Assembly: GCF_900476375.1 (NCBI RefSeq)
Contig: NZ_UPPP01000056.1
Coordinates: forward strand, 54,636 to 118,635
Origin: Allolucifera butyrica
GTDB lineage: Bacteria; Bacillota; Negativicutes; Sporomusales; UPPP01
DNA length: 64,000 nt
Reading direction: 5' to 3'
Under the pieces are notes generated by a model. It saw nothing but the letters and a program-made list of their open reading frames with translations, ran no database searches and was not told where the DNA came from. The stretch's first letter is position 1. Each line of letters starts with the position of its first letter. This document shows, in pieces, positions 1-9,040 of this stretch. Position numbers and translations under genes: made by a program.

Positions 1-422
1 ATGCGGGTAATTAGGTCGTTAAAATCATTGGCGCCGAACAAAACATCCAGATAACTGACCTGACCGTTTTTATAAATATCCCGGACCCGCCGGTCAAGAA
101 TCTGACTACGTTCTTTCAGATTCTGTTCCGTTTTGTTTAAAATCAGGGTGTTGGCCGCAATTTGTCCGTTCGTATCAGCCAACTTGGACTGAATGGCTTT
201 ATAGTCACTCTCGGCGGCGTCCAGCTTATCCTGAATTTGCTTCAACCGTCCGGAAACGCTGTCAACCTTTTGCTGCGCAGCGTTAACCCGGTTTTGCTGT
301 TCTTCCATCTGCTGCTGCACGTTCTGCTGTTGATTATCCAGTTCATCAGCCAGAACCGGCCCAATCAATCCTAAGAGCAGTGTGAAAATCAGACCGATTA
401 CCGCATAACGTCGAATCCGCAA
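1..422 (-). CDS. EnvC/PcsB-like murein hydrolase activator, N-terminal part (runs off the window)
   Basis: The first 140 codons of a secreted coiled-coil protein are present; the rest lies beyond base 1. The start is a TTG at 422, 8 bases after a GGAGG box; no ATG lies at a comparable place. Residues 1-25 form a signal peptide (basic RIRRY, hydrophobic core, then GPVLADE). From about residue 26 there is a long Gln/Glu/Lys-rich coiled coil ending in a YKNGQVSYLDVL segment, as in EnvC, PcsB and CwlO. In these families the coiled coil docks on FtsX and a C-terminal domain (M23 or other) activates or performs cell-wall cleavage. The position just after ftsE-ftsX supports this partnership. The catalytic domain cannot be seen, so enzyme versus activator is undecided. 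Confidence 0.8.
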   Translation of the reverse strand, partial: MRIRRYAVIGLIFTLLLGLIGPVLADELDNQQQNVQQQMEEQQNRVNAAQQKVDSVSGRLKQIQDKLDAAESDYKAIQSKLADTNGQIAANTLILNKTEQNLKERSQILDRRVRDIYKNGQVSYLDVLFGANDFNDLITR

Positions 423-454
423 TCTATGTACCTCCTTAAGGGCTCTTGGCTCAC

Positions 455-1342
455 TTATACTCTCATAAACCGCCTCAATGAGATAGTACTGCCCAACGCT
501 CCGATTACCGTCCCGACGACCATTAGCAAAATACTAATGCGGGACATGAACGGTTCTTTCGGAATCAGCGGCAAAAAGGCGAGGGAATGATACACCTGGG
601 CCAATAGCATGCTATATACCCTGGAAAGCAATAATACTGCAATCAGGGCGCCGCCAAACCCCAAAACCATGCCTTCAATCAGAAAGGGCCAGCGGATAAA
701 CCAGTCCGTAGCGCCGACATACTTCATAATGCCAATCTCTTTGCGCCGGGCAAATACGGTAATCCGGATGGTATTGGCAATAATAAACAAAGCCGCCAGG
801 GCCAAGAACAGGATAATTAATAAACCGAAAATACGTACCATTCTGGTTAGTGCAAACAACTGTTTAATAATTTCCTGACCGAATTTGGTATTTTCGACCC
901 CTTTCATTTGTGCGGCTGCCTGGGCCACCGGCTTCACCTGCTCCGGCTTGTCCACCTTTACCTCGAACGAATCCGGCAGCGGGTTCGTATTGCCCAGCGC
1001 CGCGAGCAGATTCTGCTGGTCGCCGAGACGCTTTTTGAAACGGGCCAGCGCCTCTTCCTTGTTTACATACACAACCTGGTTAACTCCCGGCATTTTACTG
1101 ATCTGGGTCCCGATTTCCCGGGTATCCTGATCGCTAAGCCCGTCCTTTAAATACACGGAAATTTGCACCTGCGATTCCAGCATTGACGCCATGTGGTTCA
1201 GATTCAGCACCAGCACTAAAAACAGGCCCAGAATCAGCAGGGATAAAGCCACCGTGCTCATTGAGGCCACGCTCATCAACCCGTTGCGCCGTAAAGAAGA
1301 CAGCGATTCCCGGACAAAATATTCTACCGTCTTAATCTTCAT
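455..1342 (-). CDS. ftsX: cell division protein FtsX
   Basis: Permease-like subunit of the FtsEX complex, which couples ATP hydrolysis in the cytoplasm to peptidoglycan hydrolase activation outside the membrane. The 295-aa protein has a TM helix at about residues 25-46, an extracellular domain to about 170 and three further TM helices, which is the FtsX layout. The cytoplasmic ARRKEIGIMKYVGA motif is the coupling segment of the FtsX/MacB fold. I chose the ATG at 1342 (MKIKTVEYF) rather than upstream codons: it has a GAGGGG box about 9 bases upstream and gives an 11-bp overlap with the end of ftsE, typical of coupled translation. The downstream EnvC-like gene is its likely effector. Confidence 0.95.
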   Translation of the reverse strand: MKIKTVEYFVRESLSSLRRNGLMSVASMSTVALSLLILGLFLVLVLNLNHMASMLESQVQISVYLKDGLSDQDTREIGTQISKMPGVNQVVYVNKEEALARFKKRLGDQQNLLAALGNTNPLPDSFEVKVDKPEQVKPVAQAAAQMKGVENTKFGQEIIKQLFALTRMVRIFGLLIILFLALAALFIIANTIRITVFARRKEIGIMKYVGATDWFIRWPFLIEGMVLGFGGALIAVLLLSRVYSMLLAQVYHSLAFLPLIPKEPFMSRISILLMVVGTVIGALGSTISLRRFMRV

Positions 1343-2018
1343 AGCCGTAGGCCCCCCTCGTTTGATCCCGGACAATACGGCCTTTTTCGATGGCAATAAC
1401 CCGCTTTTTCATCGCGTCGACCACCGGCTTGTCATGTGTTGCCATTACAAGGGTCGTGCCGCTCTGATTGACCCGTTCAAAGATCTTCATAATTTCCCAG
1501 GATGTTTCCGGGTCAAGATTCCCCGTCGGTTCGTCGGCTATGACAACGACCGGACGGTTGACAATGGCACGGGCAATCGCTACCCGCTGCTGTTCGCCGC
1601 CGGAAAGCTGATTGGGATAATTACGGAACTTATGCTTTAATCCTACCAAATCCAGAACCGTATGCACCCTTTTTTGTGTTTCCCGCCGCGACGCTTCGAT
1701 CACTTCCATGGCAAACGCCACATTCTCATAAACCGTTTTATTGGGAAGAAGGCGGTAATCCTGAAATACGATTCCCAGACTACGGCGGAGATACGGAATC
1801 TCCGCCGGCAGCATGTCCACCACATTGCGTCCGTTTACCACCAAATGTCCCCGGGTCGGCAGTTCCTCCCGGAAAATCAACTTAATAAATGTAGATTTGC
1901 CGGCACCGCTGGGGCCGACTACAAAGACGAACTCTCCCTTGTCAATTTCCACGGTAATGTCGGAGAGGGCGGCGGAACCATTGCTGTAGATCTTGGAAAC
2001 ATCGGACATATGAATCAC
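1332..2018 (-). CDS. ftsE: cell division ATP-binding protein FtsE
   Basis: ABC-type ATPase of the FtsEX complex. Visible motifs are Walker A GPSGAGKS, signature [14 protein letters not shown] and Walker [14 protein letters not shown], with the switch His in MATHDKP. The length, 228 aa, is normal. The GTG at 2018 ([11 protein letters not shown]) lines up with the MIEM-type N-terminus of other FtsE proteins; a GTG at 2030 has no usable ribosome site. The gene overlaps ftsX by 11 bp. The 119 bp upstream are AT-rich and probably hold the promoter, but no clear -35/-10 pair was found. Confidence 0.95.
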   Translation of the reverse strand: MIHMSDVSKIYSNGSAALSDITVEIDKGEFVFVVGPSGAGKSTFIKLIFREELPTRGHLVVNGRNVVDMLPAEIPYLRRSLGIVFQDYRLLPNKTVYENVAFAMEVIEASRRETQKRVHTVLDLVGLKHKFRNYPNQLSGGEQQRVAIARAIVNRPVVVIADEPTGNLDPETSWEIMKIFERVNQSGTTLVMATHDKPVVDAMKKRVIAIEKGRIVRDQTRGAYGYED

Positions 2019-2149
2019 TCCATACCACACCCCTCTCTGGCTGTTTCAAAAATGGGACAAAATAATTTTTGGCCTATATTAAATTTGTGATTCTACACGG
2101 GAAAAAAAAAACCTTCTTAATGCCTAAAATTGTAGAATCATGCCAGGAG

Positions 2150-2890
2150 TCAACGCAGCAATCCGACAACGTACACGGTTGTAGTCCCCAAAACGGACAA
2201 CAGGCCGAAATACCAGAAGGCCACTTTGAGACGCTGATTGCGGGTAAGATGATAGTAGCTTGCCGCATAGTCCCCCTCGCCGTGCCAAAGGCGAAATAAG
2301 GATACGACAAAAATGACAAAAATAAAAATATTGTGCGTAGTAAAGCATAATATTGCCAAAATAACACTGCCAAACAGCCAGATACGGGAAGAAATAGCGG
2401 CGGCGATCCGTTCCCCATCCAGGGGTACGCAAGGAATCAAATTAAATAAATTCAACAGGCAGGCCGTATAGGACAGTACCAGCATAAACAAGCTGTCCGT
2501 CCATAAATAAAAAAGCAGGCATAACAGGGCGCTTAAGGTCCCCGCCGCCGGTCCGCCAATAGCCACATTCGCCTCCATTTTGGCATTGACCGGACTTTGC
2601 CGCAAATTGATAACTGCACCGAGAAAGGGAATAAACATGGGAGCGGAAGCGTTCAGACCCACGACCCGGGAAGCAACCCAATGTCCCATTTCATGAATCA
2701 GCAGCAAGATAATAAAGCCGATGGCAAATTTGAGGCCAAAAGCAACCGCGTACACCGCCAGCGACACCAGCATGGACACCGCCATCGTTGCCGTCGCGCT
2801 CAAATTAAGCATGGCAAAGCCACCGGCCAGACAAAGACCGGTCCGGCGAATCACTCTCACTCCCAGGTTGATCACTTTCCAACTGCGCAC
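2150..2890 (-). CDS. site-2 protease-like M50 family membrane metallopeptidase
   Basis: Integral membrane zinc protease of the M50 (S2P/SpoIVFB-like) family. The HEMGH motif (HExxH) lies in a TM helix at about residues 66-70. A second motif, NLIPCVPLDGERI, near residue 155 supplies the third zinc ligand (Asp of LDG). Five to six TM helices fill the 246 residues, and no PDZ or CBS domain is seen. The GTG at 2890 is preferred because the AAGGAGG box is 7 bases upstream; the ATG at 2896 touches that box. A terminator separates it from the transketolase genes, so it may be transcribed separately. The substrate is unknown. Confidence 0.85.
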   Translation of the reverse strand: MRSWKVINLGVRVIRRTGLCLAGGFAMLNLSATATMAVSMLVSLAVYAVAFGLKFAIGFIILLLIHEMGHWVASRVVGLNASAPMFIPFLGAVINLRQSPVNAKMEANVAIGGPAAGTLSALLCLLFYLWTDSLFMLVLSYTACLLNLFNLIPCVPLDGERIAAAISSRIWLFGSVILAILCFTTHNIFIFVIFVVSLFRLWHGEGDYAASYYHLTRNQRLKVAFWYFGLLSVLGTTTVYVVGLLR

Positions 2891-2903
2891 CGGCATTCCT
2901 CCT

Positions 2904-2953
2904 TAGAAAGAAAAAACGACTCACTACATGCTTATGCAGGTAGTAAGTCGTTT
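2904..2953 (-). terminator. intrinsic terminator after the transketolase genes
   Basis: On the minus strand a 14-bp stem (2914-2927 with 2940-2953, one G-T pair) is followed by a T-rich run (2905-2916). It begins 14 bases after the stop codon of the transketolase C-terminal subunit. Confidence 0.9.
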
Positions 2954-2966
2954 CATACCTCTGCCG

Positions 2967-3911
2967 TTACTGCTGCTTGCGGCCAATTACCCGTTTAGCC
3001 GCCGCCACAATATCCGGCGCCGTCAAATGATATTTTTCCAGCAGTGCCTGCGGTGTGCCCGATTCACCGAACGTGTCCCGGACTCCCAGCCGTTCCATCG
3101 GCACCGGATAGTTTTCCCCCAGTACTTCCGCCACAGCGCTGCCCAGACCGCCGATCACGCTGTGTTCCTCGCAGGTCACAACGGCGCCCGTATCCTTTGC
3201 CGCTTGAATCACGGCCTCTTTGTCAACCGGTTTGATCGTATGGATGTTAAGCACTCTGGCGCTAAAACCGGCAGCAATCAGTTCCTCCGCCGCACTTCTG
3301 GCCGCCGGCACCATAACCCCGGTAGCTATCAGAGTCACATCCCTGCCGTCCGCCAATTGGACGGCTTTACCATGGTGAAACACATAATCGTCGCCAAAAA
3401 CATCCGCCACTGCCATCCGCCCAAGCCGGAGGTAGACCGGACCGTCATAACCGGCGGCAAATTCTACCGCTTTTCTGGCTTCCGCCGCGTCAGCCGGCAC
3501 AATTACAGTCATATTGGGAATGGAACGCATCAGCGAAATATCTTCAATCGACTGGTGCGACGCGCCGTCTTCGCCAACGGTCAAACCTGCATGGGTGGCA
3601 GCAATCTTGACATTCAGCCGGGGATAACAAATGGAATTACGGACCTGCTCAAAAGCCCGGCCGGCGGCAAACATGGCAAACGTAGACACAAAGGGAATTT
3701 TGCCGGTTGTCGACAGCCCGGCGGCAATGCCCATCAAATTTTGTTCCGCAATGCCGACGTTAATAAACCGGTCCGGAAACGCCTTGCCAAATACATTGGT
3801 CTTGGTCGATTTCGACAAGTCCGCATCCAGCACGACTATATTTTTATTTTTTTCGCCCAAATCTTTGAGCGCTGCCCCGTACGCCTCACGGGTTGCAAGC
3901 GGTTTTCCCAT
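2967..3911 (-). CDS. transketolase, C-terminal subunit
   Basis: C-terminal half of a split transketolase (314 aa), carrying the pyrimidine-binding and C-terminal transketolase domains. The family signature is clear: NVGIAEQNLMGIAAGLS carries the glutamate that activates thiamine diphosphate, and GEDGASHQSIEDISLMR is the next conserved block. With the adjacent N-terminal subunit it would move two-carbon units between ketose and aldose phosphates in the pentose phosphate pathway. An ATG at 3911 follows a GGAGG box by 9 bases. Split transketolases are common in Bacillota and archaea. It is the last gene before a strong terminator. Confidence 0.95.
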   Translation of the reverse strand: MGKPLATREAYGAALKDLGEKNKNIVVLDADLSKSTKTNVFGKAFPDRFINVGIAEQNLMGIAAGLSTTGKIPFVSTFAMFAAGRAFEQVRNSICYPRLNVKIAATHAGLTVGEDGASHQSIEDISLMRSIPNMTVIVPADAAEARKAVEFAAGYDGPVYLRLGRMAVADVFGDDYVFHHGKAVQLADGRDVTLIATGVMVPAARSAAEELIAAGFSARVLNIHTIKPVDKEAVIQAAKDTGAVVTCEEHSVIGGLGSAVAEVLGENYPVPMERLGVRDTFGESGTPQALLEKYHLTAPDIVAAAKRVIGRKQQ

Positions 3912-3941
3912 AAACCGACACCTCCGGAATTATTTTTTCAG

Positions 3942-4775
3942 TTAATCTTCCAGGTCTGCCAGGAACAGTTCGCATTCTTCCCGGCTCGGTGCTTTGCCGT
4001 GCCATTCGGCCACATTCTCCATTTTGCCCACCCCTTTACCTTTTACGGTATGGGCTACAATCATCGTCGGTTTCCCTTGCACCGTTTTGGCCGTCTGAAC
4101 GGCGTCATAAATTGCGTTGTAATCATGGCCGTCGATTTCCAGCACATGCCAATTGAAAGCCCGCCATTTTTCCGGAATCGGCAGGGGTGACATGACTTCG
4201 CTGACGGGACCGTCAATTTGCAATCCGTTAAAATCCACAAAAGCCGTTAAATTGTCCAGTTTGTAATGCGCCGCAAACATAGCCGATTCCCAAATCATAC
4301 CCTCTTCCAGTTCCCCGTCGCCTAACACTGCGTATACCCGGTAATCGGCCCGGGACAACTTTCCGCCCAGCGCCATACCGCAAGCGGCGCTTAAGCCTTG
4401 TCCCAGCGAGCCGGTGGACATTTCCACCCCGGGAATGTTCTTCATTTCCGGATGCCCCTGCAGACGGCTGTTAATTTGGCGCAGGGTCAGCAATTCTTCT
4501 TTCGGGAAGAATCCCTTCTCCGCCAAGGTCGCATATAATACCGGCGCCGCATGGCCTTTTGACAGGACGAAACGGTCCCGGCCGGGGTCCCTGGCCGTCT
4601 CCGGACTGATGTTCATAACCGCAAAATACAACGTTGTCAATATATCGGCTGCCGATAAAGAGCCTCCCGGATGACCGGACTTCGCCTCCGTAACCATGGC
4701 TACAATGCTGCGGCGGACGGCCTTGGCGCGAGCCGCTAATTCCGCCGTTTGCTGCGCAGTAAGATGTTCTGCCAT
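3942..4775 (-). CDS. transketolase, N-terminal subunit
   Basis: Thiamine-diphosphate-binding half (277 aa) of the split transketolase. It has the SGHPGGSLSAADIL block near residue 35, the GHAAPVLYATLA block, and the ThDP/Mg motif GDGELEEGMIWESAMFA followed by DFNGLQIDG. An AAGGAGG box precedes the ATG at 4775. It lies 30 bp upstream of the C-terminal subunit and just after yitT, so csaB, yitT and both transketolase halves are probably cotranscribed. Confidence 0.95.
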   Translation of the reverse strand: MAEHLTAQQTAELAARAKAVRRSIVAMVTEAKSGHPGGSLSAADILTTLYFAVMNISPETARDPGRDRFVLSKGHAAPVLYATLAEKGFFPKEELLTLRQINSRLQGHPEMKNIPGVEMSTGSLGQGLSAACGMALGGKLSRADYRVYAVLGDGELEEGMIWESAMFAAHYKLDNLTAFVDFNGLQIDGPVSEVMSPLPIPEKWRAFNWHVLEIDGHDYNAIYDAVQTAKTVQGKPTMIVAHTVKGKGVGKMENVAEWHGKAPSREECELFLADLED

Positions 4776-4806
4776 TTTAATAAAACCTCCTTAGTATGCG
4801 ATTCTG

Positions 4807-5649
4807 TCAAGCGTTGTTTTGGGTAAATCCCTCGCCCAAAACCTCATGCGCGTCCGTCAGAATGACAAAAGCCCGCGTATCAATCTTGTATACCAGTTCT
4901 TTAAGCCGGGTTACTTCGCTGGTATTTACCACACAAAATACCACATCCCGCTCTTCATCGGTATAGGCTCCCCTGCCATGCAAAAAAGTCACCCCCCGGC
5001 CCATTTGTTCAATCACAGCCTCCGCCACCTGCTGAGGCCGGCAAGTCATTATGAAGAACGCTTTGGCCGAACTGGGGCCTTCCTGCACCAAATCGATAAT
5101 TTGGGTGGTAACGAATAATGAGATCAGGGCATATAATGACAATTCAGCGCTTTTAAACGCAATGCCGGCAAAGGTAATCACAAAAAAGTCGACCGCCAGC
5201 AAGGCCTGTCCCACGCTTACGCCAAACAGCTTATTCATTATGGCGGCTGCCAGATCGGTTCCGGCCGTTGTGCCTTTAAACCGGAATACGAGTCCCATCC
5301 CGATACCGGACAGTACACCGCCATAAAGAGAACTGAGCAATAAATCCCGGGTTAGTACCGGTGTGAAGGGCGCCGTAAAATCAATGGCCACCGACAGTAT
5401 CGCCGCACCAAACAACGTGTTGACGCCAAACCGGGTTCCTAATACTCTAACGCTGAGAAAAAACAAAGGAATATTCAGAGCCAGCATCGTCATCCCGACG
5501 GGCAGGTTCAAAAGGTAATGCAGTACCGTGGCCAGCCCGCTCACACCGCCGGCCGCCACTTTATTGGGAATCAAAAACATATTCAGGCTGACTGCCGTAA
5601 TTACGGCCCCCAACGTAATACCCACATATTCCCGCAGCCAGGTACCCAT
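4807..5649 (-). CDS. YitT family membrane protein (DUF161 + DUF2179)
   Basis: Polytopic membrane protein of 280 aa. Residues 1-190 hold five to six TM helices with the repeated GG(V/T)SG / GTTAGTDL motifs of the YitT family. Residues about 200-275 form the cytoplasmic DUF2179 domain, seen as GRGVTFLHGRGAYT and DERDVVFCVV. The biochemical role of the family is not established; transport has been proposed. It sits between csaB and the transketolase genes with short gaps. Confidence 0.88.
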   Translation of the reverse strand: MGTWLREYVGITLGAVITAVSLNMFLIPNKVAAGGVSGLATVLHYLLNLPVGMTMLALNIPLFFLSVRVLGTRFGVNTLFGAAILSVAIDFTAPFTPVLTRDLLLSSLYGGVLSGIGMGLVFRFKGTTAGTDLAAAIMNKLFGVSVGQALLAVDFFVITFAGIAFKSAELSLYALISLFVTTQIIDLVQEGPSSAKAFFIMTCRPQQVAEAVIEQMGRGVTFLHGRGAYTDEERDVVFCVVNTSEVTRLKELVYKIDTRAFVILTDAHEVLGEGFTQNNA

Positions 5650-5665
5650 GCGCTCACCTCAAAAT

Positions 5666-6757
5666 TTAGCGGCGAATTAATTCCAGCGCCAGTTCAGCAT
5701 TCTTAAAGGCCTTGTCCCGTAAGGCATGAATCCGTTCTTCCTGCATTCTGTCCTGCTCCCGCCGCTGCGGCCATAATTGCCGCATTTTCTCCAGCAATCC
5801 CTCTACCATCACGTCTTGCAGCGTTCCGATATGGGTTTGACCCAACGACTCCAAAAAGCGTTCTATCTTGGGATCATAGGAAATACCGATCAGCGGTGTA
5901 TGCATCACTGCCGCAAACACTAAAGCATGCAGCCGGATAGCAATTAATAAGTCCAAATTTCCTACCAGCGACAAAAGCTCGTTCGTTGTGCATTCTTCCT
6001 GCAGAATCGTAGCCGGCTCTTTCATCCGGCCGGCAATTTTCCGGGCCGCTTCCATATCTTCCGGCCATTGCATGGGTAAAAATAAAATCCGGGCGCCAAA
6101 CTCCGCCGCGATGGCATCGGCGCTCTGGGCAAGTACCTGTTTATAATGAGGCCAGTCTTTCCACTCCCGGACGGAAATACCAATGAGCGGCGTTGCCCCT
6201 TCCAGAGCGTAGCGCCGCAAAATCGTTCTGCCAACTTGCTTATCCACGGGATGCAGGGCCAGCACCGGGTCCGCCGTAACATAAACGGGCGGTTTGGTTA
6301 CGCCCAGACGCTTTAATTCTTCTTTCGACCCTTCATCCCGCACCGTAATAATATCTACCATATTTCCAATATAACGCATAGCCCCCCTGGCCAGGGAGCC
6401 CCGTACCGGACCGATTCCCTGGGCATACAGCATCACCGGTTTACCCATTTTTTTGGCCAGCATCATAATACTCAGATAATAATAGAGACTGCGGTCACTT
6501 GTCACATCCTGCAACAAGCTGCCGCCACCGCTGATTAACAGCCGGCTTTTAGCCAATACCCGGACAATTTCCGGATAATTCAGCCGGTAAACAGCATCTA
6601 CGCCGTGTCGCCGGCGGGTATCCTCCGGATTACCGGAAAGAACGGTCAGCTTAATATTCGGTTCCAAATCGGTCAGCGCCTCAACCATCGCCGCCAGCAT
6701 GGCCTCATCACCGGCATTGGCAAAACCGTAATATCCGGAAATCACAATATCACTCAT
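5666..6757 (-). CDS. csaB: polysaccharide pyruvyl transferase CsaB
   Basis: Transfers pyruvate from phosphoenolpyruvate to a cell-wall polysaccharide, creating the ketal recognised by SLH domains of S-layer or outer-membrane anchoring proteins. The 363-aa protein starts SDIVISGYYGFANAGDEAM, the conserved CsaB N-terminus, and contains SGGGSLLQD near residue 77 and the C-terminal IAIRLHALVFA block. An ATG at 6757 and a TTG at 6760 are both possible; AAGGAG lies 8-11 bases upstream. It overlaps the end of the DUF5693 gene by a few bases, so both are translated from one message. Confidence 0.9.
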   Translation of the reverse strand: MSDIVISGYYGFANAGDEAMLAAMVEALTDLEPNIKLTVLSGNPEDTRRRHGVDAVYRLNYPEIVRVLAKSRLLISGGGSLLQDVTSDRSLYYYLSIMMLAKKMGKPVMLYAQGIGPVRGSLARGAMRYIGNMVDIITVRDEGSKEELKRLGVTKPPVYVTADPVLALHPVDKQVGRTILRRYALEGATPLIGISVREWKDWPHYKQVLAQSADAIAAEFGARILFLPMQWPEDMEAARKIAGRMKEPATILQEECTTNELLSLVGNLDLLIAIRLHALVFAAVMHTPLIGISYDPKIERFLESLGQTHIGTLQDVMVEGLLEKMRQLWPQRREQDRMQEERIHALRDKAFKNAELALELIRR

Positions 6758-8822
6758 CAACTGCAGGTCTCCTTCCCCATTTCAACCACACATACCGGAG
6801 AAGCTGCACGCCGGCCACTGCCAGTATCCCAAGAACGGCTCCCGTCACAAGCCCGTCCACCCCGCGGACAAAGGACATCCAGACCGGAGTCCGCAAATGG
6901 GCAAAGGTTTCCACCAGGGACCCCAGGCCAATCACGGCGCCGACGACCAGGGCGAAATGAACCAGACGGGGCCAGGAACGCCGGTAAGCCAGTACGGCCA
7001 GCAAGAAGGCCGGATGACCAATCATAAATTCTTTTTCCCGCGGCCGGGCATACAGGACATTCTCCAGGAAGGTCCGCATTTTTATCTCAATCGCCGGTAC
7101 CGGCACACCGGCCGTATGGCCCGAACGTCCAATATAGACCCAGGCCACGAAAGCCAGAACACCGAATAAAACCACTGTCTTAATCCGGATCGGCAAGTCG
7201 AGAATCCGCCGGATCTGGCGCCAAACACCGCTGATCCCCGGCATTGCCCCTTCCTTATCAAATAAATCGAAGCGGATCAGATAAGCCAGCGCTGCCAGCA
7301 GAAGCGGCATAATAAACGTAAGTTTTACACCCCGGTAAATATTAATTTCCAGCAAAAAGCGGACATCGGCCAGGATGGCCGCCACATATAAACCGCCGGT
7401 CATGGCGATGGCAAACGCCGCCGTCAGGCCGCGCAGACCGCCCAGGAGCGTAGCAACCAGAGAACTCCCGCTGTTTGGCGGCGAAGCCCGCCATGCATCC
7501 ATTTGCCAGATTATGGCGAGAACCGGAAACTCAATGGCACAAGCCAATGCCACGGCCTGACGGATCAAATTGCCGCCGCCCTTTAAGACCGGAATACTTA
7601 ACACAGCCGCAATAACAAGCAACAGGCAATACTGGTAGCGCACCGCAAACGGGCGCAGCAGACTTAAAAGCAAAACTCCCGCCGCCGTAGCTCCGAAAAT
7701 CAGAACAACCCACAGCCACCGGCTCGGATAAAAAGGCGGAAATGTACCGGCCCGGCCCGTTTCAAACCCGGCTTCCAGCAACGCCTTTTTAACGCCTGCC
7801 ACATATTCAAGATTCGTCTCAATCAGGCTCTTGCCCAATTCGGCCTTGTCATATGTTCGCAGCAAGTCGATCCGGATATTCCGTTCCCTGTCGCTTAACA
7901 CCCAGCGGTGAATGGCGTCAGACACCTTTAGTTTGGGCTGCTCCGCCTTGGGAATCACGTAAACCCGGGCGGCCCGGTAATTGAGCAGGGAGGCCAGATC
8001 CAGCAAACCGTCCTGTTTCAAAAACTGCAGTTGCAGCGGATGTTCGATCATTGCCAGCGTAAGGTTTTGTTCTTTCATTCGTTCCGCCGTCATTTTTAAT
8101 AAATCAGGGTACCCCAGCACTTCGTCCCCGACAAACATGATCCCGGACACATTATTAAATTTCGCCAGCCGGTGAAACAGGGCCCGGATGTCGTCCGGCT
8201 GCACTTTGGTGTAATTGGTGGGACGCGGCATAACAAGAAAACCCTGGCCGGCCGCTTCCCGCATTTCATCGGAAGGTAATCCCAGATTCCACTTGAGTAC
8301 TTTTTCATAATTGGCTTTCGCCACAATGACACGGCTGCTGCCGTCGGTAATTACGGAAACCCTTTCCGGACTAAGACGGCGGGTCAGGTCGCTTTGAACC
8401 TCATCCAAAACGGTCCTATCCGGGCCGGTTATGTAGACATCTTCCGGCTGCAGACGATTGGTCTCGACCATGGTGCGCCATAATGGATCCGACAGGGAGC
8501 CTGTCCGGTACCTTTGCAAAATCTGAGCCCCGGAAACAGCCGATACTTTGCCGCTCTCGGTCAGTTTTTTCAGGGTTGTCTCATAAACAGCCAGCGTCGT
8601 AATCCCGGCCTCTCTAAACTTCACCATTAAATCCCGTACCGGAACGCCCTCGGTCTGAGCCAGACCCACAATATCTTCATAATCCATGACCAGTTCCACC
8701 TGGTTGTTCTGCGCCTCCAGCGTGTGGCGCTGCCAGTCCACGCCCAGAGCTGCCAATAAACCGACGACGATCAAAAGGACCAACAGTTTGTTATATTTAA
8801 AATTCGCCAATATTCTCTCCAC
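6750..8822 (-). CDS. DUF5693 family membrane protein
   Basis: Large membrane protein (690 aa) that accompanies csaB in many Bacillota. Residues about 12-30 form a TM anchor; about 30-360 form an extracytoplasmic domain; from about 370 to the end there are eight or more TM helices with Arg/Lys-rich turns. The function is unknown; the constant linkage with csaB suggests a role in cell-wall polymer export or modification. The GTG at 8822 is used here. A TTG at 8810 has a better spaced GGTGGAG box and would give a protein 4 residues shorter. Confidence 0.82.
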   Translation of the reverse strand: MERILANFKYNKLLVLLIVVGLLAALGVDWQRHTLEAQNNQVELVMDYEDIVGLAQTEGVPVRDLMVKFREAGITTLAVYETTLKKLTESGKVSAVSGAQILQRYRTGSLSDPLWRTMVETNRLQPEDVYITGPDRTVLDEVQSDLTRRLSPERVSVITDGSSRVIVAKANYEKVLKWNLGLPSDEMREAAGQGFLVMPRPTNYTKVQPDDIRALFHRLAKFNNVSGIMFVGDEVLGYPDLLKMTAERMKEQNLTLAMIEHPLQLQFLKQDGLLDLASLLNYRAARVYVIPKAEQPKLKVSDAIHRWVLSDRERNIRIDLLRTYDKAELGKSLIETNLEYVAGVKKALLEAGFETGRAGTFPPFYPSRWLWVVLIFGATAAGVLLLSLLRPFAVRYQYCLLLVIAAVLSIPVLKGGGNLIRQAVALACAIEFPVLAIIWQMDAWRASPPNSGSSLVATLLGGLRGLTAAFAIAMTGGLYVAAILADVRFLLEINIYRGVKLTFIMPLLLAALAYLIRFDLFDKEGAMPGISGVWRQIRRILDLPIRIKTVVLFGVLAFVAWVYIGRSGHTAGVPVPAIEIKMRTFLENVLYARPREKEFMIGHPAFLLAVLAYRRSWPRLVHFALVVGAVIGLGSLVETFAHLRTPVWMSFVRGVDGLVTGAVLGILAVAGVQLLRYVWLKWGRRPAVDE

Positions 8823-8997
8823 CTTACCCTAAAATGCAATGTCAACTGGTTCTGCTATATTTTTCCTGTTTTGCCGCCAAATTATACTTTCGCTTAAATA
8901 GTATGGTTTTAAGCAAATATAGTTGCTCCACAGTAAATTTATGTTATTCTGGCAAGTTTAGCCATTATCCTGCCGCTGCCGGAAAATTTTAGAGGAT

Positions 8998-9027
8998 ACA
9001 AAAAAACAAACCCTGGCAGGAGGGTTT
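8998..9027 (-). terminator. intrinsic terminator after the DUF2993 gene
   Basis: On the minus strand a 7-bp stem AAACCCT/AGGGTTT (9008-9014 and 9021-9027) is followed by GTTTTTT, starting 14 bases after the stop at 9041. The remaining gap to 8823 contains AT-rich sequence that probably holds the DUF5693/csaB promoter, but no convincing -35/-10 pair was found. Confidence 0.85.
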
Positions 9028-9040
9028 ATAGCCTTTGCCG

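Noticed and set aside
1191..1640. Open frame of 149 codons on the plus strand across ftsX/ftsE
   Set aside because: It is antisense to two well supported genes and shows no family features.
2928..4190. Long open frame (420 codons) on the plus strand
   Set aside because: It lies opposite the two transketolase genes, has no ribosome site and a low-complexity His/Arg/Gly composition; it is a shadow of the GC-rich minus-strand codons.
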